DNA of 64,000 bases from Owenia fusiformis. Taxonomy: Eukaryota > Annelida > Polychaeta > Sabellida > Oweniidae. The number at the start of each line of letters is the position of its first letter. The stretch's first letter is position 1. Below, piece by piece: positions 53,701-63,799 of the stretch. The stretch covers positions 24,001,936 through 24,065,935 of the forward strand of contig CAIIXF020000006.1 in assembly GCA_903813345.2 (NCBI GenBank), read 5' to 3'. The position numbers were made by a program, and so were the translations under genes. The notes under the pieces are model-generated. The model was not told where the DNA came from. It made no database searches and saw only the letters and a list, made by a program, of their open reading frames with translations.

Positions 53701-56036
53701 TATAATTTTTTTACATTTCAAACATATTGCTATTACAGTTTTACATATTGCACCTAAATTACTGTAAAATCGTCACTAAAATGGCCGCCATTTTGAAATG
53801 AGCAGCAATTTTGAAAATCGGCTTTTGAGCAGAACTTCTATCCCCATAGGGTATATGTGTACAAAATATGAACAAAATCGGTCCAACGGTATTTGAGTTA
53901 TTGCCCGGACGGACGGATGGACGGACAGACGGATGGACGGACGGACGGAGGCGTTCCCTATATCCCTACGAACTTCGTTCGATGGGATAATAAGTATGCT
54001 TCATCAAAGTTTATACTACTAACTACCACACAATATTACAGGATGAAAATATTTAGACTGTTATTCAATTCAGTGATTTTATTTCTAAATTACTTAATTA
54101 AGTTTAGTGCCCGTGGATCCCTTACCTAATTTATTTGCCTCTCGTTGTAAACGGGTCCTGCTTCTACTAATAAGAATTATATTGATACCTTGGCTCGCCA
54201 GTTCTTCTGCGAATGCACGTCCTATACCAGCAGTGCAGCCAGTTATAACTGAAAAGTTGCCAATTTTAATTTTTCATAAAAGGATCAAGGGACAGGTTCT
54301 TAGGGACAGGTTCAATTTTAGAGTAACTTTTTGATGAAAATTCCAAATTTTATACAAGGCATTAACATGACAAAATGTCACCACCTAGTTGCTCATAAGA
54401 TTATGAGTTCAATCTTAAGTCAGATTTGACAACTTGTAGATGATTTTGAAAAAAATGAAGTCTAAACAGTATTTGTTAAGTTATTGGAAGTTGTAAGAAT
54501 TTGTTACAGATGCCGATCGCCAACTGCCAATTACCAACCACTAACTGCCATCAAAAAATTACGGAGACAATAACAATATGTCACCACTTTTTGGTGGTGA
54601 CATAAAAATCATTTGCTAACATTCTATGTCATGCTCATTTTCCAAAATACCAACTGCTGGTAAATTTGACTTTTTGTCATGATAAAGCTTTGATTTTGAA
54701 AGATTAGTGGATGTTCCCTTTTATTTTTCAATCCATATTTAGTAGTCAAATTTCTCATTCCTCTTTTCAGAAAATGAAATTAAGATTGCAAGGGAAACAC
54801 AGTCATGCTTTTTTAAAAGCTTGCATCCAAAACAATACATTCTCTATTTTTTGCCGCAACACAGTTTACAGCTCAGGTGACAATGAACTACATGTATTTA
54901 TAAATCAATTTGATCTTGACAATCCCTCACATTTTTATGGGGGAGGGTTGCTGTTCTGGGACAGTCAATGCACATGACATTTCTGTACATGTATGAGCCT
55001 TACAAAAGGATGACTTCAAAATAGCAAACCTGGCACAAATTGTCCCCAATCCGTTCATATATTCTGATTATAGAGAAGTTGTGGACCCAAGAATAAAGTG
55101 AACACCTAGTTGCAATTTGAGATTGGTGAAACTTTTGGTTAAAGGACAGACTCTAAAGGCACAGTCTGAACTTTCTTTGTCCCCTCTTACTGATATTTCT
55201 AGTGCTTCTATCTGCATTATAAGAGATAACACTAACAGTTAATGTTAGGTTTCATAAACGAGGATTGCAAAAACATCCAAGCTTCTCACTGATGAAATAA
55301 TAAGCGATGTTACAGAATACATATAATTCAGAGAATCGAATGTGAAGACAGAACTGAATGGAGAACATGGAAGCATTATTGTGCATGGAAGAGTGATAAT
55401 TTCTTTACCAAAAAGCTGACAATTACCTAGATGAATGATATTAAGTCCCTAAGTCCACATCCTCGGCCCCTAATTACACCCGCGAGTGACATGATGACTA
55501 AGTATTATCTGCCATGGGTATAGCGTTATAGCGTTATAGCGTACGCCACCACGGGAACAAATGAGTGAAGCAAAAAATGAGCGTTCAGTGGGGTCAACGG
55601 CAGAAAATTTTGAAATTTGGTTGTATTTGGAGCGAATTTGCCACCATGATCTTGATCGTGTGTGCATGATCTGGTACGCCTGTGCGTACCCAGCGCACCA
55701 GGCACTACGCCCATGTCTTCCACTCTCCATATTGCCAATCTATAATCAGATTTCAATTTGCTACTGCAAGTACTATTCTAGTGTGATCTTTGTAACATAG
55801 TTGTAAAAAAGCTTACCAGCCCATTTTCCAAAACTTTTTTCCAAATTCAAGGGTGATATTTGACCACGCAAATGGTTTTTAAACAATGTGTATGCTCCAT
55901 ATGAAATATCAAACGTTTTCTTTGCAGCGTAAATAGCACCTATAATTGCTAGAATGTCTTTTGTCGAAGATATCAGTTGTGAAATGTCCCGAGAAACCTG
56001 TCTCAATAAAAATCCAAAACTGTCAGCGGAAGCCAT
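47402..56036 (-). CDS. HSDL1: Hydroxysteroid dehydrogenase-like protein 1, nine exons
   Basis: Short-chain dehydrogenase/reductase of the HSD17B3/B12-related group. Coding exons (minus): 56036-55817, 54248-54126, 52072-51962, 50732-50674, 50495-50416, 49741-49660, 49280-49116, 48500-48438, 47701-47402. All introns are GT-AG and phases match, giving 400 residues. A hydrophobic segment at about 28-40 is followed by the cofactor-binding TGCTAGIG (76-83), NNVG (153-156), catalytic Ser at about 208 and YAATK (221-225). The start MASADSF and the phrases [18 protein letters not shown] and [10 protein letters not shown] are HSDL1 hallmarks. Vertebrate HSDL1 has Phe at the catalytic Tyr; here Tyr is present, so activity is possible. 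The last about 70 residues are a Ser-rich extension not in human HSDL1. NAD(P)-dependent oxidoreductase activity is inferred. Confidence 0.93.
48438..48500 (-). CDS. HSDL1: HSDL1 exon 8
   Basis: Acceptor ATACTTTTCAG, donor GTAAAG. Encodes [20 protein letters not shown] and Q, the family's substrate-side C-terminal motif. Confidence 0.95.
48654..48749. repeat. Hairpin element in HSDL1 intron 7
   Basis: CCTTGCCCAAGTCGGT at the left and its reverse complement at the right (ACCGACTTGGGCAAGG), with imperfect TACTTATC/ATAAGTA complementarity inside. A likely tiny MITE. Confidence 0.75.
49116..49280 (-). CDS. HSDL1: HSDL1 exon 7
   Basis: Acceptor CTTTTTCCAG, donor GTAATG. Encodes [36 protein letters not shown] and [10 protein letters not shown]. 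Confidence 0.95.
49660..49741 (-). CDS. HSDL1: HSDL1 exon 6 (active site)
   Basis: Acceptor GTTGTTTCAG, donor GTGTGT. Encodes [20 protein letters not shown] and SVYAATK. Catalytic Ser, Tyr and Lys are all present with the usual 13-residue Ser-Tyr spacing. Confidence 0.95.
50416..50495 (-). CDS. HSDL1: HSDL1 exon 5
   Basis: Acceptor GTTTTTTAG, donor GTAAAC. Encodes [20 protein letters not shown] then LPGMVE. The Asn in the VNIN strand fits the SDR catalytic Asn. Confidence 0.93.
50674..50732 (-). CDS. HSDL1: HSDL1 exon 4
   Basis: Acceptor GTTGTTTCAG, donor GTAAGA. A 59-bp exon encoding [20 protein letters not shown], with the NNxG motif that stabilises the central sheet. Confidence 0.95.
51067..51155. 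repeat. 17-bp inverted repeat in HSDL1 intron 3
   Basis: TGTGATACAGGAAATAT at 51067-51083 faces its exact reverse complement at 51139-51155. Further inverted similarity (AGCATTTTGATTTGGTCA at about 51205 versus TGACCAATCAAAATGCT at about 51890) suggests a larger palindromic element around the Harbinger-like insertion. Confidence 0.65.
51239..51648. mobile_element. 410-bp Harbinger-like MITE in HSDL1 intron 3
   Basis: Inverted ends GGGGAGGCATCAAAAG with about 60 bp of further inverted similarity (TCAATGTCTGATAG, AATAAATCTAGTTT), flanked by TAA on both sides (51236-51238, 51649-51651). A 3-bp TWA duplication is characteristic of PIF/Harbinger. An internal frame is not supported as a gene. Confidence 0.85.
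51962..52072 (-). CDS. HSDL1: HSDL1 exon 3
   Basis: Acceptor GTGTTACAG, donor GTAAGT. Encodes [20 protein letters not shown] and the KGREIGIL strand leading to NNVG. Confidence 0.95.
52776..53278. mobile_element. 503-bp TA-flanked MITE, copy 2
   Basis: Same family as 46363-46868, ends CTGTAGATTGGGTTAATTTG. The host repeat unit reads TTCACATACCAAATATGAAC when intact. Here it is TTCACATA, element, TACCAAATATGAAC. The empty site is known, so the TA duplication is proven. Confidence 0.95.
53899..53950. repeat. GGAC microsatellite in the LINE 3' end
   Basis: GGAC/GGAT units at the same place as in the tails at 25120 and 38225. Confidence 0.9.
54126..54248 (-). CDS. HSDL1: HSDL1 exon 2
   Basis: Acceptor CAACTTTTCAG, donor GTAAGG. 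Encodes [20 protein letters not shown] with the glycine-rich nucleotide-binding loop, then IILISRS. Confidence 0.95.
54300..55800. other. HSDL1 intron 1, no further exon seen
   Basis: Contains several open frames (54711-54977, 55470-55756) with no splice context or homology. Treated as intron. Confidence 0.5.
55817..56036 (-). CDS. HSDL1: HSDL1 exon 1
   Basis: Start ATG at 56036 ([18 protein letters not shown]) to donor GTAAGC after codon 73 plus one base. Encodes the N-terminal hydrophobic segment and the lead-in SFGKWA to the Rossmann fold. Confidence 0.93.
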
Positions 56037-56295
56037 TCTGATTACAAAACACAGTCTGATTTTTAATTTATATTTATTAACAATGATACTTACTCGTTTC
56101 TAAACATCGAAACAAACAGAAAAGATAACCCTTAAAACGTTAAATTAGTTTGAAATTTGATTTATTTATTCATAACACAATATCATTATTGAAAACGTTT
56201 GGGGAATATAAGATGGAATGTGTACTTTCGATTTCGTTATCAGTCAGATTCCGTTTCAGCTCATACTCCTATTGGACAATCCAGATTCAACTAAA
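56037..56295. promoter_or_regulatory. Probable bidirectional promoter
   Basis: A 259-bp gap between the HSDL1 start codon (minus) and the divergent start codon at 56296. It includes an inverted CCAAT box (CTATTGGACAATCC near 56270) and an AAAATGGCGCG motif over the plus-strand start, similar to YY1 sites. No TATA box was chosen. The inference rests on the head-to-head arrangement. Confidence 0.55.
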
Positions 56296-56325
56296 ATGGC
56301 GCGAGACCAAAACAATATTGGAATG
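56296..56325 (+). CDS. First coding exon of a divergent gene
   Basis: ATGGCGCGAGACCAAAACAA gives MARDQNNIGM, followed by a GTAAAT donor in phase 0. It joins in frame to the exon at 59845-60015. The start sits head-to-head with HSDL1. It is short, so support comes mainly from the start context, donor and phase match. Confidence 0.5.
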
Positions 56326-56624
56326 GTAAATCTTCACTTAATTAACATATTTGACCTATGTTTGTTGTGTTAAGCACTACCTGTGTAACAATTGTGTATT
56401 GTTCTATCACAAGGGAACTTTTAAAGCTGTTTATTTTGTTTGAACATTCTCAATTTATTACGTAGAGTACACAGTCGTAGAGAATGTTCTGGCGAAAGGA
56501 GATTGGGATTCCAAATTCAATGTTATTGATATCTAGTATCTCGTTCGAAGAATGTATTAGACGTCCGTGGTAGAGTAGGCCTATAATTTCTTTGAGAAAT
56601 AAATTATAAATTTTATGGTGAATG

Positions 56625-56753
56625 GTAAATCCTATACGGCATATGGTATATTATTGATCAATCACAAAATGTTTCTCTGTCAAGGGCTGAACCAAATACT
56701 GAAATCTGATTGGTCAAACATCAATAATATACCATATGCCGTATAGGATTTAC
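56625..56753. mobile_element. 129-bp palindromic MITE, intact copy
   Basis: Inverted ends GTAAATCCTATACGGCATAT followed by GGTATATTATTGAT, about 34 bp and nearly perfect. The interior is TTTCTCTGTCAAGGGCTGAA. It is the intact relative of 33784-34420. Confidence 0.88.
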
Positions 56754-56767
56754 AGGCGTCCATAAAT

Positions 56768-56829
56768 TTATCCAGACAAGGCCCTTGCCAAGGGACTTTT
56801 GGCCTAGCTTAGCCCTTGGCCTGGATAAT
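56768..56829. repeat. Small imperfect palindrome
   Basis: TTATCCAGACAAGGCCC and GCCCTTGGCCTGGATAA are complementary with few mismatches, with inner CCAAGGG/GGCCTAGC complementarity. Confidence 0.7.
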
Positions 56830-56863
56830 TTCTTATTTCTCAAGGAATGCACATCGCGACATG

Positions 56864-57560
56864 ACTAAGATTTTCGACATCTAAAAAGTCACTCGACTTT
56901 TTTGCAAAAAAACTTCCAAAAAATAACAGTCGCATGAATTCACATTGTCGTACTTACAAAATGATCCACCGCCTAACTTATGCACCAGAGAACTCGGTAA
57001 TATTGTACATGTAACTATTAATTTCCGTATATTCCCATAGAAAACTGGGCTTGCTGTTCAACATTTCAAGCGAAAATTCTCTACGGAGCTTTTGTTTTTC
57101 TAACGTAATTTCTTCTAAGAAATCGGTGACCTGATAGGTTCAGTTCATCTTATGTCGAAAGGGGTGTCATCTATTTAGAATATTTATTTTCATCTTGTCC
57201 AGTCCTTGTAAAACCGCGTAGTAATGTTGAAATTATGGAATAGATTCTCTGAGAGTGGCGACATGTCTTCATCTCTACCATCTTGCGTTTGACACCCCTC
57301 ATTTTGGGCGAGTCCAAGTTAACCGCACATCCGGGTGATTAGAAAAGGGACATTTTTTTTAAAAATCGAGCGGCAACAAAGATACTTCAAGTCAAACTGA
57401 GTTTTGATGAGACTTATGAAAGAATCAATAAAAGGTAAGTGGTATACATTAGGCGGATGCCAAAAATTAAACGTGGCACCAATTTGAAACTTCTGAATGC
57501 TTTCTGTGATTCAAAATCACAAAAAAGTCGAGTGACATTTTAGATGTCGAAAATCTTAGT
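56864..57560. mobile_element. 697-bp TIR element with 40-bp ends
   Basis: ACTAAGATTTTCGACATCTA at 56864 extends to CGACTTTTTT at 56903. It faces its reverse complement at 57521-57560 with one mismatch. Target-site duplication was not resolved. No coding sequence is visible, and it lies in the first intron of the divergent gene. Confidence 0.8.
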
Positions 57561-58967
57561 CTCCAGTGAATATAATATCGATTTATTCATGCTCCTCCTT
57601 TGGCGATATTGATCTCTAATCGCAACAACACTCACATTCGTCATGTATCTAATTATCTGTATTACATACCTAGTGAAGCATTTGTATTGAAGTCAATGGA
57701 GCTGAAGGTCGGCTATATATTCCTGTATATTTCTTGCAATGAATTACATCATGACTAGATTTAAGCATTCCCTACATATTGCTCAATATATGTCAGCATA
57801 AAATTTTTACCATTTTTTCGATATTTGACGTCAAAAAACAGTAAAAATAAGATATTTTTCAATTTGCTTCAATTTGACCAATTTTTTTTTGAAAATCATC
57901 TACAAGTTACCAGGAGTTCAAATCTGACATTAGTTTTAGGATTTGACCTTTACTTGACCTTCAGTGACCTTTGAAAGGTCAAAAAAGTTGATTTTTCAAA
58001 TTGATTTTTGGATGTAAATTTTGGTCAGCTTAATCACATAAGACCTTACTGAGCTCTAAATAAGTAAAATTTTCAAGGTCAAAGGTCATCAAACTAGGTC
58101 ACACAACTGTGCTGTCTAAGTTTCTCAAAGTTCGAGACTACAAATCCAAATCAATATTTTTCTTTGAAAGTCAGGATATACATTCCTCTGAAGGTTCCAA
58201 ACTGTGTGAGCACAGGATCGTGGGTCCTATTTTTCAAAGAAGAATTACTCCTACCCCACATTGTCTACATCTTCCAAGTTTGCACAAAAAGTACACTTAT
58301 GTGCCTAGAAAAGACTTGTGAGAAGATTTGTTTTGTAAAATGTATAAAAAATGAGATTGAACCCAATTGAGGAATGCAGAAATATCCCATCATACACCCT
58401 GATCTTAACAACTTCAATTTACCATTTATATTTGAGGGTCTTAATTCAATGCATCATTGTAGGTCTTTATGTATCAATACATGTAAGGCAATAAGCAGAC
58501 AACATAAAATGGACAAACAAAAGGGTCGAGGGAGCTTGGGTACATATTTATAAAACTATAATATGTTTTTACAATTTGGATGAAACCAGGTAGAGTAGTG
58601 ACCTAGATGGATCAAAGACCTACTGCAGACTTGGACAGAATTCTTTGAGGGAGATTACTCGTATTGCTAAAATGATATTTGTACTTGTTGTGTAACCATT
58701 TGCTTGTGTTGACATTTGGCTATTTTTATGCCTTGTTTATTAGTGTATTAGTTTAAATATTTTCTCCACTGATGTCCAACAAAGTCTGCTTTTGTTGAAA
58801 ATCTTAACATCTTCATAGTTTGTAGATATCCTTCAGCATTTAGAAAAAAAACAATGAGAGATCATCTTGCAGGTTAATTTTTATGACTAGGCCTGTATCT
58901 TTAAGCAGAATAAAACACAAAACTTGATTTTTTCTTCATAGTTTTAAAATTTCTGCTGAGAGCCATG
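57561..58967. other. Intron sequence of the divergent gene, no exon seen
   Basis: Includes a stretch of GACCTTTGAAAGGTCAAA-like motifs (57950-58090) that resemble nuclear-receptor half-sites (AGGTCA) but are probably chance. Frames at 58109-58370 have no support. Confidence 0.4.
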
Positions 58968-58969
58968 TA

Positions 58970-59755
58970 CAGGATGTTAAAAAAACGCAACCCAAAGAAA
59001 TCGCTATATCTTGGAAAATACTAATCCAATTGTGTTCATATTTTCAGTAAAGAAAGAAGAGTCTGTGTATGTATAGTTCCTGTTGTTAGTTAGTTGTAAA
59101 TCATGATGTCTTGGACACCTGCTCAAAAGATAGTTGTACTAGGAAAATACGAAAAACGCAAATGGAAAATCACTATATCTTGGAAAATACTAATTCAATT
59201 ATGTTCATTTTTTCAGGAAAAGAAAGAAGAGACTCTGTATGTATAGCTCCTGTTGTTAGTAAGTTGTAAAACATGATGCCTTAGACACCTGCTGAAAAGA
59301 CAGTTGTACTAAGAAAATATGAAAAATGCAGTCAGAGTTGACTACCACAGGCACTTCAGATTTAGCACAAATTATCCTCATTCAATGTGTGGTGAATTTG
59401 TAGAGTTTCATCAAAATCACTCCAGGGACTTTACAGTCATGGTCAAAATGTCTTCTTAAGTCTGCCTGAATCAGGGTGTTTGGCTGCGATTTGATAGCAT
59501 TTCGACCATGACTGTAAAGTCCCTGAAGTGATTTTGATTTCACTCTACAGATTTACCATAGAGCCGAAACACTATGGTTAGGAAGTTATTAAGTTTTTTT
59601 GCGGTTGCAGTCATCCATGACTACGTTTTTTCGTATTTTCCTACTGAAGCTATACATACACAGTCTCTTCTTTCTTTCCTGAAAAAATAAACATAATTGA
59701 ATGAGTTGTTTTCAAGATATAGCAATTTCTTTGGATTGCGTTTTTTAACACCCTG
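58970..59755. mobile_element. 786-bp palindromic mariner-like element
   Basis: Ends CAGGATGTTAAAAAAACGCA / CAGGGTGTTAAAAAACGCAA (inverted), flanked by TA (58968-58969, 59756-59757). The arms are highly extended: GAAATCGCTATATCTTGGAA, AAGAAAGAAGAG, and near the centre GGGACTTTACAGTCATGGTC, all face inverted copies. The left arm contains an internal duplication (about 58998-59110 and 59170-59290). No transposase. Confidence 0.85.
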
Positions 59756-59844
59756 TATAAAAACTGTACATCTAATAGTAATATACTCCCCTTTTATTCA
59801 TATGATGTTCACCAATATATCGCATATATTATCGTCTGTTGCAG

Positions 59845-60015
59845 CCTGGCTCCCTAGGTGTTCTTGAAGACATGATCTTGTATATGGAGTCACAGATGGA
59901 GGCCTTGGATGTCCTGCAATCCTCTGGTCATTTTAGCCTTTCTGGTTCACAAAGGCAAAATTCACATCACCAGTCGAGCATCAGATTCAATGGTCGTCCC
60001 ATTCTGCCACCAGTG
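59845..60015 (+). CDS. Second coding exon of the divergent gene, product unknown
   Basis: A 57-codon exon between TCTGTTGCAG and GTAAGT, both strong splice sites, phase 0 at each end. It reads PGSLGVLEDMILYMESQMEA, then LDVLQSSGHFSLSG and IRFNGRPILPPV. The first half looks helical and acidic, the second polar and probably disordered. I do not recognise the protein. Further exons are not seen before the window ends, so the gene may continue beyond it. Confidence 0.65.
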
Positions 60016-60535
60016 GTAAGTTAGCATTGGTCAGGAATTTTGACACATTTTTTAATTTGGGTCAGTTTTTAAGGTAAATGATCTATGAAGTATGAAATGT
60101 TTCTCCTGCCTCCTTAGATTGACCAAGATATGGATTTTTACATTCTCAGTTTTTTATTTTGTAGAAGGTGAACAATTACAATTTCATCTTTGCCAAAGGC
60201 AATTCAATAGCAGCAGCATCTTTTTTTGATTTAAAGCAAAATCATATTTCTTGAGATAAACTACACTATTATATAAGTGATAAACTGGGTTGGTCAATAC
60301 ATTTATGTCATGCTTGAATTGAAAGTCAGGGTCACCGACTCACTATGGAGGTTAACACATTGAAGGACTTTACTTCAACATCTCATATGGTAATGTTTTA
60401 AGGGAGGTTCAAATTAAAGTAAGGATTTAATTGTTATTATTTTGCTTAGATAGTTGAACTCAAGTAAAGTAAATGTTAAATTTTGTAGATTTTCTAGTTC
60501 AACAACAAGATTAAAAGACATATTTATATTTTCTT
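60016..60535. other. No feature recognised
   Basis: Downstream intron sequence. No exon or repeat noticed. Confidence 0.4.
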
Positions 60536-60544
60536 TGTGGTTTT

Positions 60545-61595
60545 TAGCTCACATGGTGAGCTTTTGCAATCACTCACTTGTCCGTCTGTCTGTCTGTCTG
60601 TCCATCCGTCTGTTTGTCTGTCCGTCCGTCCGTCCGTCAACAATGGTGTCACGTTTTAAAACCTCTGTCGATAAGTTTCCTGTTTTAAGTATTACTGTTC
60701 AACATCAATACAGAAAACTCCCCTATGACTCCTGGTTCAAATGCTCGCCTATTTTCAAAATGGCCGTCACTTTTATCTCGCGAAATTCACTTTTGACCCA
60801 TTTCCTAGCTTTACAAATAATTTCAGGTGTCCTACATTATAAAAATACATGTCAATGTAAAGGGTAGATATGTGAAATAATTTTGTTATAAAAAATCAGC
60901 GAAAACTTATATCCATTTTTTTATTTTCAGCCATTTTAGTTAACATTGATTTGTCTATCTGACTCACGAAATCCACTTTCCGTCAATAACAGTGGCACGT
61001 TTTAAAACTTCTGTCGATAGGATTCCTGTTTTAAGTTATTTCTGTTCAACATCAATACAGAAAACTGAGACCCCTATGACTCCTGGTTCGAAAAGCTCGC
61101 CTATTTTCAAAATGGCCACCATTTTTGTCCCGCGAAATTCACTTTTGACCCATTTCCTAGCTTTACAAATAATTTCAAGTGTCCTACATTGTAAAAATCC
61201 ATGTCAATGTAAAGAGTAGATGTATGAAATAATATTGTTACGAAAAATCAGCGAAAAATTATATCCATTTTTTTATTTTCAGCCATTTTGGTTAACATTG
61301 ATTTGTCCATCTGTCTCGCAAAATCCACTTTTGGATCATTTACCTTTAACCCTCTGTCGATAGGATTCCCGTTTTAAGTTAATTTTGTTCAACATCAATA
61401 CAAAAAACTCTCCTATGATTCTTGGTTCAAAAGCTTGCCTATTTTCAAAATGGTCGCCATTCTTCTCCGATTTGTCCATCTGTCTCTCAGTCAGTCCAAA
61501 ATAGTGGCAAGTGGCTTGAAATAATTTTGTTACAAAAAATCAGCAAAAAATTATATCCGTTTTTTTTCTGTCACCATGTGAGCCCAGTACCCACG
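60545..61595. mobile_element. Interspersed element with GCTCACATGGTGA ends and 346-bp tandem body
   Basis: Begins GCTCACATGGTGAGCTTTTG and ends TCACCATGTGAGC, a 13-bp inverted repeat. After a CCGTCTGT microsatellite (60580-60640) come three units of about 346 bp (near 60650, 60999, 61345). Each unit has CTCTGTCGATAGGATTCC, ATTTTCAAAATGGCCG and CCCATTTCCTAGCTTTAC. Frames through it are repeat-derived. Confidence 0.75.
60580..60640. repeat. Pyrimidine-rich CCGT/CTGT microsatellite
   Basis: TGTCTGTC and CCGTCCGTCCGTCCGTC runs, analogous to the GGAC runs in the LINE tails. Confidence 0.85.
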
Positions 61596-61649
61596 GTACT
61601 AATTTTTTTATTTAATCTAACAAAAGGTACGATATTGTAGTCAGCTTGA

Positions 61650-62560
61650 CAGGCGGCGGGCGGCGTCTCACTTTTCAGCTTGTCTACAGGTTTCCAGCCA
61701 AACCATTTCAGGGATTCATCTGAAATTTTCAGGGATGTTTCTACATATCAACGTCAAGAACTGATTATTTTTTGGGCATTCTGGGTAAATCTTAAGGTGG
61801 CCATTTTGGATTTTCTGTCCTAAAATCTTCACTTTCAAGACTTGTCTACAGGTTTTCAGCCAAACCATTTGAGGGATTCATCTGAAATTTTCAGGGATGT
61901 TTCTACATATCAACGTCAAGAAGTGATTAGTTTTTGGGCATTCTGGGTAAATTTTAAGGTGGCCATTTTGGATTTTCCGTCCTAAAATCTTTACTTTCAA
62001 GACTTGTCTACAGGTTTCCAGCCAAACCTTTTGAGGGATTCATCTGAAATTTTCAGGGATGTTTTTACGTATCAATGTCAAGAACTGATTAGTTTTTGGC
62101 CATTGTGAGTAAATTTTAAGGTGGCCATTCTGGATTTTCCGTCCTAAAATCTTCAATTTCAAGACTTGTCTACAGATTTTCAGCCAAACCATTTGAGGGA
62201 TTCATCTGAAATTTCCAGGGATGTTTCTACATATCAACGTCAAGAACTGATTGGTTTTTGGGCATTCTGGGTAAATTTTAAGGTGGCCATTTTGGATTTT
62301 TTGTCCTAAAATCTTCACTTTCAAGACTTGTCTACAGTTTTCCAGCCAAACCATTTGAGGGATTCATCTGAAAGGGATGTTTCTACGTATGAAAGTTTAG
62401 AACTGATTAGTTTTTGGGCATTCTGAGTAAATGTTAAGGCTGCCATTTTAGATTTTCCGTCCTAAAATCTTGTCTATCGAGGCTTGTCTACAGGTTTCCA
62501 GCCAAACCGTTCAAATTTTTACATATGTTACACAGTGATAAGTTCTAGAGCTGATTAACT
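61650..62560 (+). repeat. 162-bp satellite array, left (plus) orientation
   Basis: Five to six units of 162 bp with CAAGACTTGTCTACAGGTTT, CAGCCAAACCATTTGAGGGA, ATTTTCAGGGATGTTTCTAC, AACTGATTAGTTTTTGGGCA and AAGGTGGCCATTTTGGATTT. The last unit is degraded. The same unit appears inverted at 63800-64000. Confidence 0.93.
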
Positions 62561-63212
62561 TTTCTGCGGCCATCTTGCTTTCTTGGTCAACAAGACCACA
62601 ATGCTGTGTTTTAGGTACGATATTGTTCACGTCTGTGCCTTGTTTATTTTGGGAACTGCAAGACAATATACCAGTTACCAACTTTAAGTTCCAAGACTAT
62701 TATTGATAAGGAGATTAAGTATGAGGAGTTCTTCACATTCACATTGACAATGTTTTACTCACTCTGACATTGGATATATTGAATATATTAAATATGTTGT
62801 ATACGATTATATTGGAAGCAAATGTTAAACCCAGGTCATGTGACATCCAAGGCTATTTACAAAAAGGTTCTTGACAATATTCTTAATCAAAACTCTACAC
62901 TCGATGTCATTTGGATTTCTTTGAATTAGCCCATGTTATCATAATGTTATAATTTAAACATTGATAAAATATTGAGATGAAGGACATAAATCATTGGGAA
63001 TTCCTTTTGTCTTGATTTGATTTAGAAATATTTTATTAGAATGCATACATTCTCGATAGTTGCTGATCACAGTTGGACAAGGGTTAAAAAGTTGTATTGT
63101 TAGTACCCCAGTTGAAATACTCGATTTTGATTGGTCAACGAGCGGTGAATAATTTTAACTGTACACCGCGCAGTGCATTGCCGGTGAATAATATTCTCAG
63201 CATTCCACTAAA
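62561..63212. other. Unique DNA between inverted satellite arrays
   Basis: AT-rich, no gene seen until the ORF at 63213. Confidence 0.4.
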
Positions 63213-63503
63213 ATGACGTCATTATCAGACGATAAAATGGCCGCCGCTAGCACTAGCTGTTTCAAAAATGTTGAAGATGAGGATATTATTAGTCTCTTAG
63301 AGAGTAAAGACAGTCAATATACGAAGAAAAATCTAAAACTTTGTACAAAGCTTTTAGTGGACTTCGCCCAGGAGAGTAATTTGACTCCATTGAGTGAACT
63401 TACTGCCGATATACTGAAATACAACATGAACGTCTCGAGGGTCTGGATCCAACTTCAAGTCAACTTCAAGGGTCAGAAAAATCTAAGATATTCTTCGGAC
63501 TAA
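63213..63503 (+). CDS. ORF resembling the N-terminus of Crypton-type proteins
   Basis: 96 residues starting MTSLSDDKMAAASTSC. The body, DEDIISLLESKDSQYTKKNL then KLCTKLLVDFAQES, resembles the helical region that precedes tyrosine-recombinase-derived (Crypton/QRICH1-like) domains, where an acidic LL-D-KDSxxTKK-type segment is common. The rest of the domain is absent: the frame stops right before a large palindrome at 63508, so it is a truncated gene or an exon. Resemblance is by eye only. Confidence 0.45.
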   Translation: MTSLSDDKMAAASTSCFKNVEDEDIISLLESKDSQYTKKNLKLCTKLLVDFAQESNLTPLSELTADILKYNMNVSRVWIQLQVNFKGQKNLRYSSD

Positions 63504-63507
63504 CAAA

Positions 63508-63646
63508 ACAATTATAGACCTCTCCATTCGGTTAACTGTCAAAATTATATCCCGAGACTGTAAACCGAGACCGTAGGTCGAGGTTTACAGTCTCGGGATA
63601 TAATTTTGACAGTAAACCTCTGGAGAGGTCAATAATTGTATACTGT
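63508..63646. repeat. About 140-bp near-perfect palindrome
   Basis: GACCTCTCCATTCGGTTAAC, AAAATTATATCCCGAGACTG and TAAACC are mirrored by GGTTTACAGTCTCGGGATAT, AATTTTGACAGTAAACC and TGGAGAGGTC. The loop is only about 20 bp. A palindromic MITE is the simplest reading. Confidence 0.88.
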
Positions 63647-63799
63647 TTGTACAGTATATGTATGCCATATTCAGTTTTTGTTTTAACTGTTCATGTTGTA
63701 ATCACAGGGGGGTAACGTAACTTTTAACTACTTTGGTGTACAGAGTTCCGAATTAACGTTCGCCACTCTCAATTTGCGAATAATTGGTGAAGGGTTGCA

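Larger units (their letters stand above)
52342..53989 (+). mobile_element. 5'-truncated LINE copy in HSDL1 intron 2: tail only
   Basis: Begins AACCAGAACAACGGCAACGC, the last codons of the ORF that ends at 20229. It continues with tail units (AATATGAACAAAATCGCTCC, AAAATGGCGGCCATTTTTC) and ends with a GGAC microsatellite and GAACTTCGTTCGATGGGATA. It is oriented against HSDL1. A TA-flanked MITE (52776-53278) splits one unit. Confidence 0.9.

Noticed and set aside
57950-58090. Cluster of AGGTCA/TGACCT half-sites
   Set aside because: The sequence is a degenerate local repeat of TGACCTT and AAGGTCA. Without expression or binding data a nuclear-receptor element cannot be claimed.
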